Origin: Bacteroidales bacterium UBA1208
GTDB taxonomy: Bacteria > Bacteroidota > Bacteroidia > Bacteroidales > P3
Length of the DNA stretch: 14,811 bases
Assembly (NCBI GenBank): GCA_002309955.1
Contig: DBXQ01000089.1
Location: 1 to 14,811, forward strand
Direction of reading: 5' to 3'
The position numbers and the translations under genes are program-made. Below, piece after piece: positions 1-5,825 of the stretch. The notes under the pieces were generated by a model, which was not told where the DNA came from, ran no database searches, and worked only from the letters and a program-made list of their open reading frames with translations. Numbering within the stretch: position 1 is the stretch's first letter; each line of letters begins with the position of its first letter.

Positions 1-38
1 GTTGCACTTCGAGGTTGAATCTATATAAAGATTCTTTT

Positions 39-70
39 TTTGGGTATACAAAATATAATTATTTATTTTG
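39..70 (+). promoter_or_regulatory. Possible weak promoter upstream of thyA
   Basis: TTTG at 39-42 is followed after 21 bases by TATTTTG at 64-70, one base short of the Bacteroides -7 consensus TAnnTTTG. The surrounding stretch is strongly A/T-rich and lies about 95 bases before the thyA start. The match is imperfect. The first bases of the window could also hold the tail of an upstream gene, because a frame open from base 2 stops at 26-28. This is inference from consensus only. Confidence 0.3.
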
Positions 71-164
71 CGTTATGACGGGAAGAACTGCGGGTAGTAG
101 TGCGTGCGAACTGGTGCGGGGAAGTCCTATGCAGTGGATTGACAGTTAGAATATAAGAAACGGA

Positions 165-959
165 ATGAAACAATATCTTGACCTGTTGCAGCATGTGCTG
201 GACAACGGCGTGGCGAAGGAGGATCGTACGGGTACGGGCACTATCAGTGTGTTCGGATACCAGATGCGGTTCCATCTTGACGACGGTTTCCCGCTGTTGA
301 CTACGAAGAAATTGCATCTGCGTTCCATTATATACGAGTTGCTGTGGTTTCTGCGTGGCGACACGAATGTGAAGTATCTGCATGACCATGGGGTTAGTAT
401 TTGGGACGAGTGGGCAGGCCCCGACGGCGAACTGGGTCCCATTTATGGACATCAGTGGCGCTCGTGGGGGACGGCGGACGGACGACATGTGGACCAAATC
501 AGCAGTTTGATAGAAGAGATAAAGCGGAACCCAGATTCGCGGAGGCTGTTGGTGTCGGCCTGGAATGTGGGCGAGTTGGAGCAGATGCATCTGCCCCCAT
601 GCCATATTTTGTTTCAGTTTTATGTGTCAGGAGGTAGGCTGAGTTGCCAGCTGTACCAGCGTTCGGCGGATATCTTTCTTGGTGTGCCGTTCAACATTGC
701 CTCTTATGCCTTGTTTACGATGATGATTGCCCAGGCCTGCGGGCTGAAGTATGGCGACTTTGTGCATACGTTAGGTGATGCGCATATATATAATAATCAC
801 GTGGAACAGTGTCGGTTACAGTTGACACGTGAGCCGAGGCCGTTGCCCCTCATGTTGTTGAATCCGGAAAAGAAGAGTATTTTTGATTTTGATTATGATG
901 ATTTCAAACTGGAAGGGTATAACCCCCATCCGCATATTAAAGGGGAGGTAAGCGTGTGA
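165..959 (+). CDS. thyA: Thymidylate synthase
   Basis: ThyA methylates dUMP to dTMP in the cytoplasm, with 5,10-methylenetetrahydrofolate as carbon donor and reductant. The 264-residue product has the same length as the E. coli enzyme and keeps the same residue numbering at the active site. The nucleophile Cys146 sits in LPPCH. Arg126 and Arg127 bind phosphate from the partner subunit, Arg166 and Asp169 lie in QRSADIFLG, Asn177 binds dUMP, and His207 and Tyr209 lie in GDAHIYNNH. The C-terminus ends in HIKGEVSV, whereas many homologues end in a short A-V/I pair. The ATG at 165 has only a weak purine-rich stretch before it, as is normal in Bacteroidota. Its last bases overlap the start of manC by four (GTGA), so the two are probably translationally coupled. 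Dihydrofolate reductase, a frequent partner, is not adjacent downstream. Confidence 0.97.
   Translation: MKQYLDLLQHVLDNGVAKEDRTGTGTISVFGYQMRFHLDDGFPLLTTKKLHLRSIIYELLWFLRGDTNVKYLHDHGVSIWDEWAGPDGELGPIYGHQWRSWGTADGRHVDQISSLIEEIKRNPDSRRLLVSAWNVGELEQMHLPPCHILFQFYVSGGRLSCQLYQRSADIFLGVPFNIASYALFTMMIAQACGLKYGDFVHTLGDAHIYNNHVEQCRLQLTREPRPLPLMLLNPEKKSIFDFDYDDFKLEGYNPHPHIKGEVSV
941..948 (+). promoter_or_regulatory. Strong Shine-Dalgarno-like site before manC
   Basis: AGGGGAGG lies 7 bases before the GTG at 956 and 16 bases before the ATG at 965. Strong SD sites are rare in this window. The spacing favours GTG 956 and supports coupled re-initiation at the thyA stop codon. It could also be chance within the thyA 3' codons, where it encodes Lys-Gly-Glu. 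Confidence 0.5.
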
Positions 960-2104
960 GCCAGATGAAGAGTAAAATTAACGAGCGGTTTCCGTCGATA
1001 AGAAGAAATAGTAATGTGAACGGTAACAATTATTGTATTATTATGGCCGGTGGCTTTGGCAGTCGTTTCTGGCCGATATGCCGGGATAGTAGTCCGAAGC
1101 AGTTTATCGATATTTTAGGCAACGGAAGGTCGATGTTGCAGACCACCTTTGCCCGTTTTGAAAGGGTATGCCCCCGTGAGAATATTATTATTGTGACACA
1201 CCGGCAGTATGTAGACCGGGTGCGGGAGCAAATAGAAGGGCTGTTGCCTTATCAAGTGTTGGGTGAACCGACGCGGAGGAACACGGCACCGTGTGTGGCT
1301 TATGCTGCATCGGTGATTCACGAGATGAACCCGAATGCAAATGTGATAGTGACCCCTTCGGACCATGCTATTTTTGGCGAGGATCGCTTTGTGAAGGATT
1401 TGGAGCAGGCGTTGAAACTGACGGCCAGCAATGACTGTATTGTGACTATCGGTGTTCGTCCCACCACGCCGAATGCCCAGTATGGTTATATCCAGTTCAG
1501 CGAGGAGCCGGTTGCTGACAATGCCCGCAATCTGCACCGTGTGATTACATTTACTGAGAAGCCGCCAGTGGAGATGGCGCGCCAGTTTATCGCCACAGGC
1601 GAGTTTTTCTGGAACGCGGGTGTGTATGTGTGGAGTCTGGCTACATTGCGCCGGGAGTATGAGCATTATCTTCCTTCGGTTGCGAAGAGTTTCTTTGATT
1701 TGAGACTTTCGTCAACGCAGGAGGAGGTGGAGCAGGTTTATTCGCTGAGTGAGTCTATTTCGGTTGATTTCGGCATCATGGAACATGCGGAAGATGTGTA
1801 TGTGTTAGAGGCTTCGTTTGGTTGGTCGGATATAGAATCATGGGACTCGCTATATGGTACTTGTGTGCGTGATGCTGCTGGCAATGGTGTGGTGATGGGA
1901 CATTCGTTCCTGTATGATGTAAAGGATACCTTGGTGCATGTGCCACAGAACAGGACTGTGGTGCTGCAAGGTTTGGAAGGTTATATAGTGGCCGCCGACG
2001 AGGATACTATTCTTGTGTGCCGAAGAGGCGAAGAGGACCGTATTGCGAAGTTTGCCTCGGATGTGGAATTATATAATTTGAAGAAAGAAAAATCTGAAAA
2101 ATGA
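956..2104 (+). CDS. manC: Mannose-1-phosphate guanylyltransferase (GDP-mannose pyrophosphorylase)
   Basis: The enzyme makes GDP-mannose from GTP and mannose 1-phosphate, feeding surface glycan and GDP-fucose synthesis. Numbered from the GTG at 956 (382 residues), the nucleotide-binding signature GGFGSRFWP is at 32-40 with PKQF at 47-50. PSDH is at 134-137, the sugar-binding FTEKP at 199-203, FWNAGVYVW at 218-226 and SVDFGIME at 269-276. These match the type I family, which lacks the fused phosphomannose isomerase domain. The start is uncertain. GTG 956 overlaps the thyA stop and has a good SD, ATG 965 is next, and GTG 1016 would give the short N-terminus (NGNNYCIIMAGG) usual for the family. 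The roughly 20 extra residues at the N-terminus are basic and have no recognised domain. Another sugar-phosphate nucleotidyltransferase specificity cannot be fully excluded. Confidence 0.92.
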   Translation: MSQMKSKINERFPSIRRNSNVNGNNYCIIMAGGFGSRFWPICRDSSPKQFIDILGNGRSMLQTTFARFERVCPRENIIIVTHRQYVDRVREQIEGLLPYQVLGEPTRRNTAPCVAYAASVIHEMNPNANVIVTPSDHAIFGEDRFVKDLEQALKLTASNDCIVTIGVRPTTPNAQYGYIQFSEEPVADNARNLHRVITFTEKPPVEMARQFIATGEFFWNAGVYVWSLATLRREYEHYLPSVAKSFFDLRLSSTQEEVEQVYSLSESISVDFGIMEHAEDVYVLEASFGWSDIESWDSLYGTCVRDAAGNGVVMGHSFLYDVKDTLVHVPQNRTVVLQGLEGYIVAADEDTILVCRRGEEDRIAKFASDVELYNLKKEKSEK

Positions 2105-2134
2105 AATAAATAATAAAATTGACATTTGTTGATT

Positions 2135-3541
2135 ATGAAACGTACAGAGATTAAACTTTTGTTTGCTGAAAGTGTGGAGCAGTTGATTGGCTCCGATGTG
2201 GTTGTGAAGGGTTGGGTACGCACCAAGCGTGGCAACAAGAATGTGGCGTTCATAGCTTTGAACGACGGTTCGACGATAAACAATATACAGGTGGTGGTTG
2301 ATTTGGCCAATTTTGACGAGGGTCTGCTGCGACGTGTCACCACGGGTGCCTGTATCTGTGTGGAAGGGCAGCTGGTGAAATCGCAAGGTGCAGGACAGAG
2401 TGTGGAGATTCAAGCCAAGAACATCGTCCTTTATGGCGAGGCCGATCCCGATAGCTATCCTTTGCAGAAGAAGGGACACTCAATGGAGTTCCTTCGCGAG
2501 ATTGGACATCTGCGCCCCCGTACCAATACTTTTGGCGCTGTCTGCCGTATCCGCCATCATATGGCATACGCTATCCATACTTTTTTCCATGAGCGCGGTT
2601 TCTTCTATTTCCATACCCCGCTGATTACCGCCTCGGACTGCGAGGGTGCCGGCGAGATGTTTCAGGTCACCACTCTTGACATGAAGAATCCTCCCCGTCT
2701 GGAGGATGGCAGTATCGACTATAGTCAGGACTTCTTCGGCAAGCAGACCGCCCTCACTGTCAGCGGTCAGCTGGAGGGTGAGCTGGGTGCTACCGCTTTG
2801 GGCAAAATCTATACGTTCGGTCCCACTTTCCGCGCCGAGAACAGTAACACCCCGCGCCACTTGGCCGAGTTCTGGATGATTGAGCCGGAGATGGCTTTCT
2901 ACGACATCGACGATCTCACCGCCCTCGAGGAGGAGTTTATCAAATATTGCGTCACTTGGGCTCTTGACCATTGCCAGGACGACCTCCAGTTCCTCAACAA
3001 TATGATCGACAAGGGTCTGTTGGAGCGTCTGAAGAGTGTGGTGAGCACCGACTTTGTCCGCCTGCCCTACACCGAAGGCATCCGCATACTGGAAGAAGCT
3101 GTGAAGAACGGCCATAAGTTTGAGTTCCCCGTCTATTGGGGTGTCGACCTTGCCAGCGAGCATGAGCGTTACCTGGTCGAAGAACACTTCAAGAAGCCTG
3201 TCATCATGATTGACTATCCCAAGGAGATTAAGGCTTTCTACATGAAACAGAACGACGACGGAAAGACCGTGCAGGGCACCGATGTGCTCTTCCCACAGAT
3301 TGGCGAGATTATCGGTGGCTCCGTCCGAGAAGAGAACTATGACAAGCTGATGAACTCCATCACTGAGCGCAACATTCCCATGAAGGACATGTGGTGGTAT
3401 CTCGACACCCGTCGCTATGGCACCTGCCCGCACGCCGGCTTCGGTCTCGGCTTCGAGCGCCTGATGCTCTTTGTCACTGGCATGGCCAACATCCGCGACG
3501 TCATCCCCTTTCCCCGCACGCCCAAGACCGCGGAGTTCTAA
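2135..3541 (+). CDS. asnS: Asparaginyl-tRNA synthetase
   Basis: This class IIb aminoacyl-tRNA synthetase attaches Asn to tRNA-Asn. The product is 468 residues, close to the 466 of E. coli AsnRS. An N-terminal OB-fold anticodon-binding domain (about 20-100) contains GWVRTKRGNKNVAFI. The catalytic core holds the flipping-loop region around SGQLEGE (210-216), motif 2 (FRAENSNTPRHLAEF, 232-246) and motif 3 (GFGLGFERL, 435-443). The Asn-type FRAENSNTPRH and the lack of an Asp-type GAD insertion point to AsnRS rather than AspRS. I chose ATG 2135 because the in-frame TTG codons upstream add only three unconserved residues. It begins 30 bases after manC with no SD. Codon choice changes inside the gene: up to about 2400 it prefers GTG and TTG, and afterwards GTC, CTC and other C-ending codons. 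Confidence 0.96.
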   Translation: MKRTEIKLLFAESVEQLIGSDVVVKGWVRTKRGNKNVAFIALNDGSTINNIQVVVDLANFDEGLLRRVTTGACICVEGQLVKSQGAGQSVEIQAKNIVLYGEADPDSYPLQKKGHSMEFLREIGHLRPRTNTFGAVCRIRHHMAYAIHTFFHERGFFYFHTPLITASDCEGAGEMFQVTTLDMKNPPRLEDGSIDYSQDFFGKQTALTVSGQLEGELGATALGKIYTFGPTFRAENSNTPRHLAEFWMIEPEMAFYDIDDLTALEEEFIKYCVTWALDHCQDDLQFLNNMIDKGLLERLKSVVSTDFVRLPYTEGIRILEEAVKNGHKFEFPVYWGVDLASEHERYLVEEHFKKPVIMIDYPKEIKAFYMKQNDDGKTVQGTDVLFPQIGEIIGGSVREENYDKLMNSITERNIPMKDMWWYLDTRRYGTCPHAGFGLGFERLMLFVTGMANIRDVIPFPRTPKTAEF

Positions 3542-3567
3542 TCGGAGAACCTCCGCAGGTGTCCAAA

Positions 3568-3587
3568 CTGCGCACTCCATTGCGCAG
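3568..3587. repeat. First copy of a twin 20-bp inverted repeat
   Basis: The sequence reads CTGCGCA-CTCCAT-TGCGCAG, a perfect 7-bp stem with a 6-base loop, just after asnS. It is followed by A-rich sequence rather than a T run. It is almost a direct copy of the terminator hairpin at 3601-3620, so its 5' arm could also pair with that hairpin's 3' arm. Confidence 0.75.
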
Positions 3588-3600
3588 AAAATACAAACAA

Positions 3601-3625
3601 CTGCGCACTTGAATGCGCAGTTTTT
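3601..3625 (+). terminator. Intrinsic terminator of the thyA-manC-asnS unit
   Basis: CTGCGCA-CTTGAA-TGCGCAG forms a perfect 7-bp GC-rich stem with a 6-base loop and is followed directly by TTTTT, 59 bases after the asnS stop codon. This is the classic layout of a Rho-independent terminator for plus-strand transcripts. Confidence 0.85.
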
Positions 3626-3800
3626 GTTCTTTTCTGTACAAGAGTTAAGCCAGCATCCTCCGTATTCACAACCCGAAGAACCGGTCGTTGACACGGAATT
3701 TCTTTGCCTCTTCAACGACGTGGCCATTCGATAGGAACCTCTTCTTCCATAATCTTTTATTCAATAGTTTCCATCTGCAGGAATACGAATTATTTTCGAT

Positions 3801-3855
3801 ATTATGCAAACAGCATTATGCAATTTGCATAATGCTGTAACTTACATTTATGCAA
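3801..3855. repeat. Palindrome and clustered TTATGCAA motifs
   Basis: Bases 3810-3838 form ACAGCATTATGCAA, one T, then the exact reverse complement: 14-bp arms around a single base. The core octamer TTATGCAA recurs at about 3802-3809 and 3848-3855 in the same direction, and inverted inside the palindrome at 3825-3832. This gives four copies in 55 bases. It looks like a binding site for a dimeric protein, a cruciform, or a recombination site. No regulator gene is adjacent. Confidence 0.7.
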
Positions 3856-3903
3856 TGAAATAGTGGAGTATGTTTGATACGGTAGAGCTGGGTTATTCAG
3901 TAT

Positions 3904-4027
3904 CCCATACTACGTTCCTTTCGGTCGCTTAGTGTGGGGTTAGTGGGATTTCGTGCCTTTGGCACGATTACTGTCCGAGGTCTGTTACCCTACACTGCAT
4001 TACACCTTAGTGAGGGTTTAATGTAAT
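3904..4027. repeat. Structured intergenic repeat, possibly REP-like
   Basis: Three successive hairpins are visible. The first pairs CCCATACTA (3904-3912) with TAGTGTGGG (3930-3938), with one G-U pair. The second is TCGTGCC-TTT-GGCACGA (3951-3967), with a perfect 7-bp stem. The third pairs ACCCTACACT (3987-3996) with AGTGAGGGT (4009-4017), with one bulge. ATTACA (3999-4004) can alternatively pair with TGTAAT (4022-4027). There is no coding capacity. A dispersed repeat family is an inference. Confidence 0.5.
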
Positions 4028-4035
4028 ACTTCGAT

Positions 4036-4062
4036 TTGTAACATTTATTGAGTTTGTTACAA
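4036..4062. terminator. Hairpin over the stop codon of the unknown lipoprotein gene
   Basis: TTGTAACA (4036-4043) and TGTTACAA (4055-4062) are perfect 8-bp inverted arms around 11 A/T-rich bases. The minus-strand stop codon at 4057-4059 lies in one arm. There is no U run after it on the minus strand, so it may act as a 3' stability hairpin rather than as a true intrinsic terminator. Confidence 0.35.
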
Positions 4063-4761
4063 TGAAATGTATGAGATGAAATCATCAACGTTAAACTCCT
4101 CACCCGCATGGCAGAAATCATCTACATATTCCAAAACCTTCTGAATCATCGGCTTTTTATCACCAACCATCAATTCAACCATCTCAACAGGGGTCAGGCT
4201 CTTCTCGTAAACAACTTTTTCTAAATCAGGGCTATAAATAAGATGACTAAAACCAGGAAGTTCCTTGCCATTCAGAGCCTTGCACGAATAACCGATTTCA
4301 ATATAGTACCCAGCTAAAATACTTTCTTTTTTAGAGAAACGGTCATTAATATAATACTGCATCCGTTCTTTTATTTTATCTTTCCTGTTAAACCATTTTT
4401 TTAGTAGTGTATAGTATTTTTCTTCTGCATTCCCATATTCTTGATTACTATACGATGAATGAAATGGTTCGTCTTTCCACATATTCAGAATGCTTTCCTC
4501 CATTTGTATTTCACTCATCAGTGATAGAACTTCGGGAATCATATCCACCACCTCCATTAATCCAATTACAGCATTTAGAGAACCGTCAGTTGAAAAGATA
4601 CTATCAATTCTTACATTGCGCTCATTATAACTGTTCGGATTGTATAGACTTTCTTTAATATGATTTCTTGCTGCTTGCAATGCTTTTTTTTCTGATGTAT
4701 TACACGATTGTAGAATTAACATTGAAAGCATTGCAGGAAGAATAAATTTGTATATCTTCAT
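4057..4761 (-). CDS. Lipoprotein of unknown function
   Basis: I do not recognise this 234-residue protein. The N-terminus is a clear lipoprotein signal: Lys2 and Lys5, a hydrophobic core PAMLSMLIL, and lipobox LQSC with Cys20 as the acylated residue. The mature protein should be anchored in the outer or inner membrane facing the periplasm or surface. After Cys20 comes a charged, mostly helical-looking region with ALQAARNHIKESLYNPNSY (27-45). This is loosely like the short A..I...L.NP.SY motif found near the start of several Bacteroidota secreted proteins. The middle is rich in Lys and Glu (about 110-150), suggesting helices, and a single later Cys cannot pair with itself. Start ATG 4761 is fixed by the signal peptide. 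It is a lone gene, convergent with asnS and divergent from the yigZ group. Its base composition is more A/T-rich than its neighbours, which hints at a different origin. Confidence 0.8.
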   Translation of the reverse strand: MKIYKFILPAMLSMLILQSCNTSEKKALQAARNHIKESLYNPNSYNERNVRIDSIFSTDGSLNAVIGLMEVVDMIPEVLSLMSEIQMEESILNMWKDEPFHSSYSNQEYGNAEEKYYTLLKKWFNRKDKIKERMQYYINDRFSKKESILAGYYIEIGYSCKALNGKELPGFSHLIYSPDLEKVVYEKSLTPVEMVELMVGDKKPMIQKVLEYVDDFCHAGEEFNVDDFISYISL

Positions 4762-4843
4762 CTTATTTTTGTTTCTGCCTCAAGTCTCCAACAGGCGGTT
4801 CATACAATAAAGAAAGGCATGAGACTTATGTACTCATGTCCGT

Positions 4844-4934
4844 TTACTTGTAGGTATCGGCAAACACCTCATCAGGAACAGGATTATGAAACATATCTTA
4901 CGCCTGAAGGTATGTTTGCAGAATTTACAAGTAA
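4844..4934 (-). promoter_or_regulatory. Long imperfect hairpin in the lipoprotein gene leader
   Basis: TTACTTGTA (4844-4852) pairs perfectly with TACAAGTAA (4926-4934). Further in, GCAAACA (4860-4866) pairs with TGTTTGC (4913-4919), and CCT and CAGG pair with AGG and CCTG closer to the loop. AAACATA (4889-4895) can instead pair with TATGTTT (4911-4917), an alternative fold. If transcription starts near the minus-strand box at 4992-4999, this is 5' untranslated RNA ending about 80 bases before the start codon. It matches no riboswitch I know. A regulatory role is inferred. Confidence 0.4.
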
Positions 4935-4991
4935 GGACCTTATTGCAATGCTTTTCTTGCTTACTGCTTTCTTGACTGTTGAAAGCGACTG

Positions 4992-4999
4992 CAAAGATA
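4992..4999 (-). promoter_or_regulatory. -7 promoter box for the unknown lipoprotein gene
   Basis: Read on the minus strand this is TATCTTTG, an exact match to the Bacteroides -7 consensus TAnnTTTG. No clear TTTG -33 element is found at the usual distance. It would give a leader of about 220 bases before the start at 4761. Confidence 0.5.
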
Positions 5000-5095
5000 C
5001 GCTTTTTTTTCGATATAGGATGTTTTTGGGGGATTGGTGTTTTTTTTCTTGGGGCGACGGTGATAGTTTTTACCTGCTATGTCGTTTTTTTTGTT

Positions 5096-5103
5096 TATCT
5101 TTG
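5096..5103 (+). promoter_or_regulatory. -7 promoter box for the yigZ-pcrA-dtd group
   Basis: TATCTTTG matches the Bacteroides -7 consensus exactly, about 70 bases before the yigZ-like start codon. A T-rich stretch upstream (about 5067-5071) may serve as a weak -33 element. Transcription would begin near 5110. Confidence 0.6.
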
Positions 5104-5170
5104 CACTGCATTCTGTGGCTATAGGCGAAGGCCTTAGAGCCTAATAATAAAGTAGTTTTTGATTGGCACG

Positions 5171-5773
5171 ATGTTCGACGACACCTATCATACCATTGCG
5201 GCTCCCGCCGAGGGGCTCTACAAGGAGAAGGGCAGCAAGTTCTTCGCCTTTGCCTATCCAGTGCATAATACCGACGAGGTGAAACAGCATCTCGAGGCGC
5301 TGCGCAAAGAGTATTTCGATGCCCGGCACCATTGCTACGCCTATATTCTCGGCCCCACAAAGGAGGCTTACCGCGTCAACGACGATGGCGAACCCTCTGG
5401 CACCGGCGGTCGTCCCATCCACGGGCAACTCCTCTCGGCCGACCTCACCGACACCCTCATCGTTGTGGTGCGTTACTTCGGTGGCATATTGCTTGGCGCT
5501 TCGGGACTGGCCAATGCCTACAAAACTGCCGCTCGCGATGCCATTGCCAACGCCGAGATAATAGAGAAGACCATCGATGTGTGCTATCGTCTCCACTTCG
5601 AATATGCCGCAATGAACGATGTCATGCGCATTGTCAAGGATTTCAATCTGGTGCCTGCCAACCAAGACTTCAATCTCGACTGCCGACTTGACATCAATGT
5701 GCGCCAATCGCAAAGCAACAGATTCTACGACACCGTGGCCAAGTTGCGTACTGTGCATATCGAGATATTATGA
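5171..5773 (+). CDS. YigZ/IMPACT family protein
   Basis: The 200-residue product belongs to the IMPACT (UPF0029) family, like E. coli YigZ of 204 residues. The N-terminal domain carries the family motifs in order: EKGSKFFAFAYPV, DARHHCYAYILG, NDDGEPSGTGGRPI and VVVRYFGGILLGASGLANAY. A C-terminal ferredoxin-like domain of about 70 residues follows. The biochemical role of bacterial members is not settled. Eukaryotic IMPACT inhibits Gcn2 activation and bacterial structures suggest nucleic-acid binding. I chose ATG 5171 (MFDDTYHTI), since the TTG codon at 5159 would add only four residues and the family starts close to this point. It leads a plus-strand group with the PcrA-like helicase (52 bases downstream) and dtd. 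Codons favour C endings, as in the helicase gene. Confidence 0.93.
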   Translation: MFDDTYHTIAAPAEGLYKEKGSKFFAFAYPVHNTDEVKQHLEALRKEYFDARHHCYAYILGPTKEAYRVNDDGEPSGTGGRPIHGQLLSADLTDTLIVVVRYFGGILLGASGLANAYKTAARDAIANAEIIEKTIDVCYRLHFEYAAMNDVMRIVKDFNLVPANQDFNLDCRLDINVRQSQSNRFYDTVAKLRTVHIEIL

Positions 5774-5825
5774 GACCGGCGAACCGAACTAAAACATATA
5801 GCGTCAACTTTCAATTCACAGGGAA

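Larger units (their letters stand above)
3626..4056. other. Gene-free gap between convergent genes, rich in inverted repeats
   Basis: There is no convincing coding sequence between the asnS terminator and the end of the minus-strand lipoprotein gene. The second half is dominated by hairpin-forming sequence: 3810-3838, 3904-3938, 3951-3967, 3987-4017 and 4036-4062. The layout resembles short intergenic repetitive elements that fold in RNA or DNA. The first part (about 3626-3800) shows no structure I can support. Confidence 0.6.
4762..5158. other. Divergent intergenic region with structured leader
   Basis: This 397-base gap lies between the minus-strand lipoprotein gene and the plus-strand yigZ-like gene. 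It contains one exact -7 promoter box for each strand (4992-4999 and 5096-5103). It also contains a long imperfect hairpin at 4844-4934 that would lie in the lipoprotein mRNA leader. An open frame at 4819-5124 on the plus strand has no domain and an unlikely composition, and I do not call it a gene. Confidence 0.6.

Noticed and set aside
2480..3727. Long open frame of 415 codons on the minus strand opposite asnS
   Set aside because: It lies antisense to a well-conserved tRNA synthetase. C-rich third positions on the coding strand remove stops from the opposite strand, and its composition matches no family.
4819..5124. 101-codon plus-strand open frame before yigZ
   Set aside because: It is rich in Phe, Cys and Tyr from T-rich DNA, lacks a domain, overlaps the hairpin and both promoter boxes, and runs into the yigZ leader.
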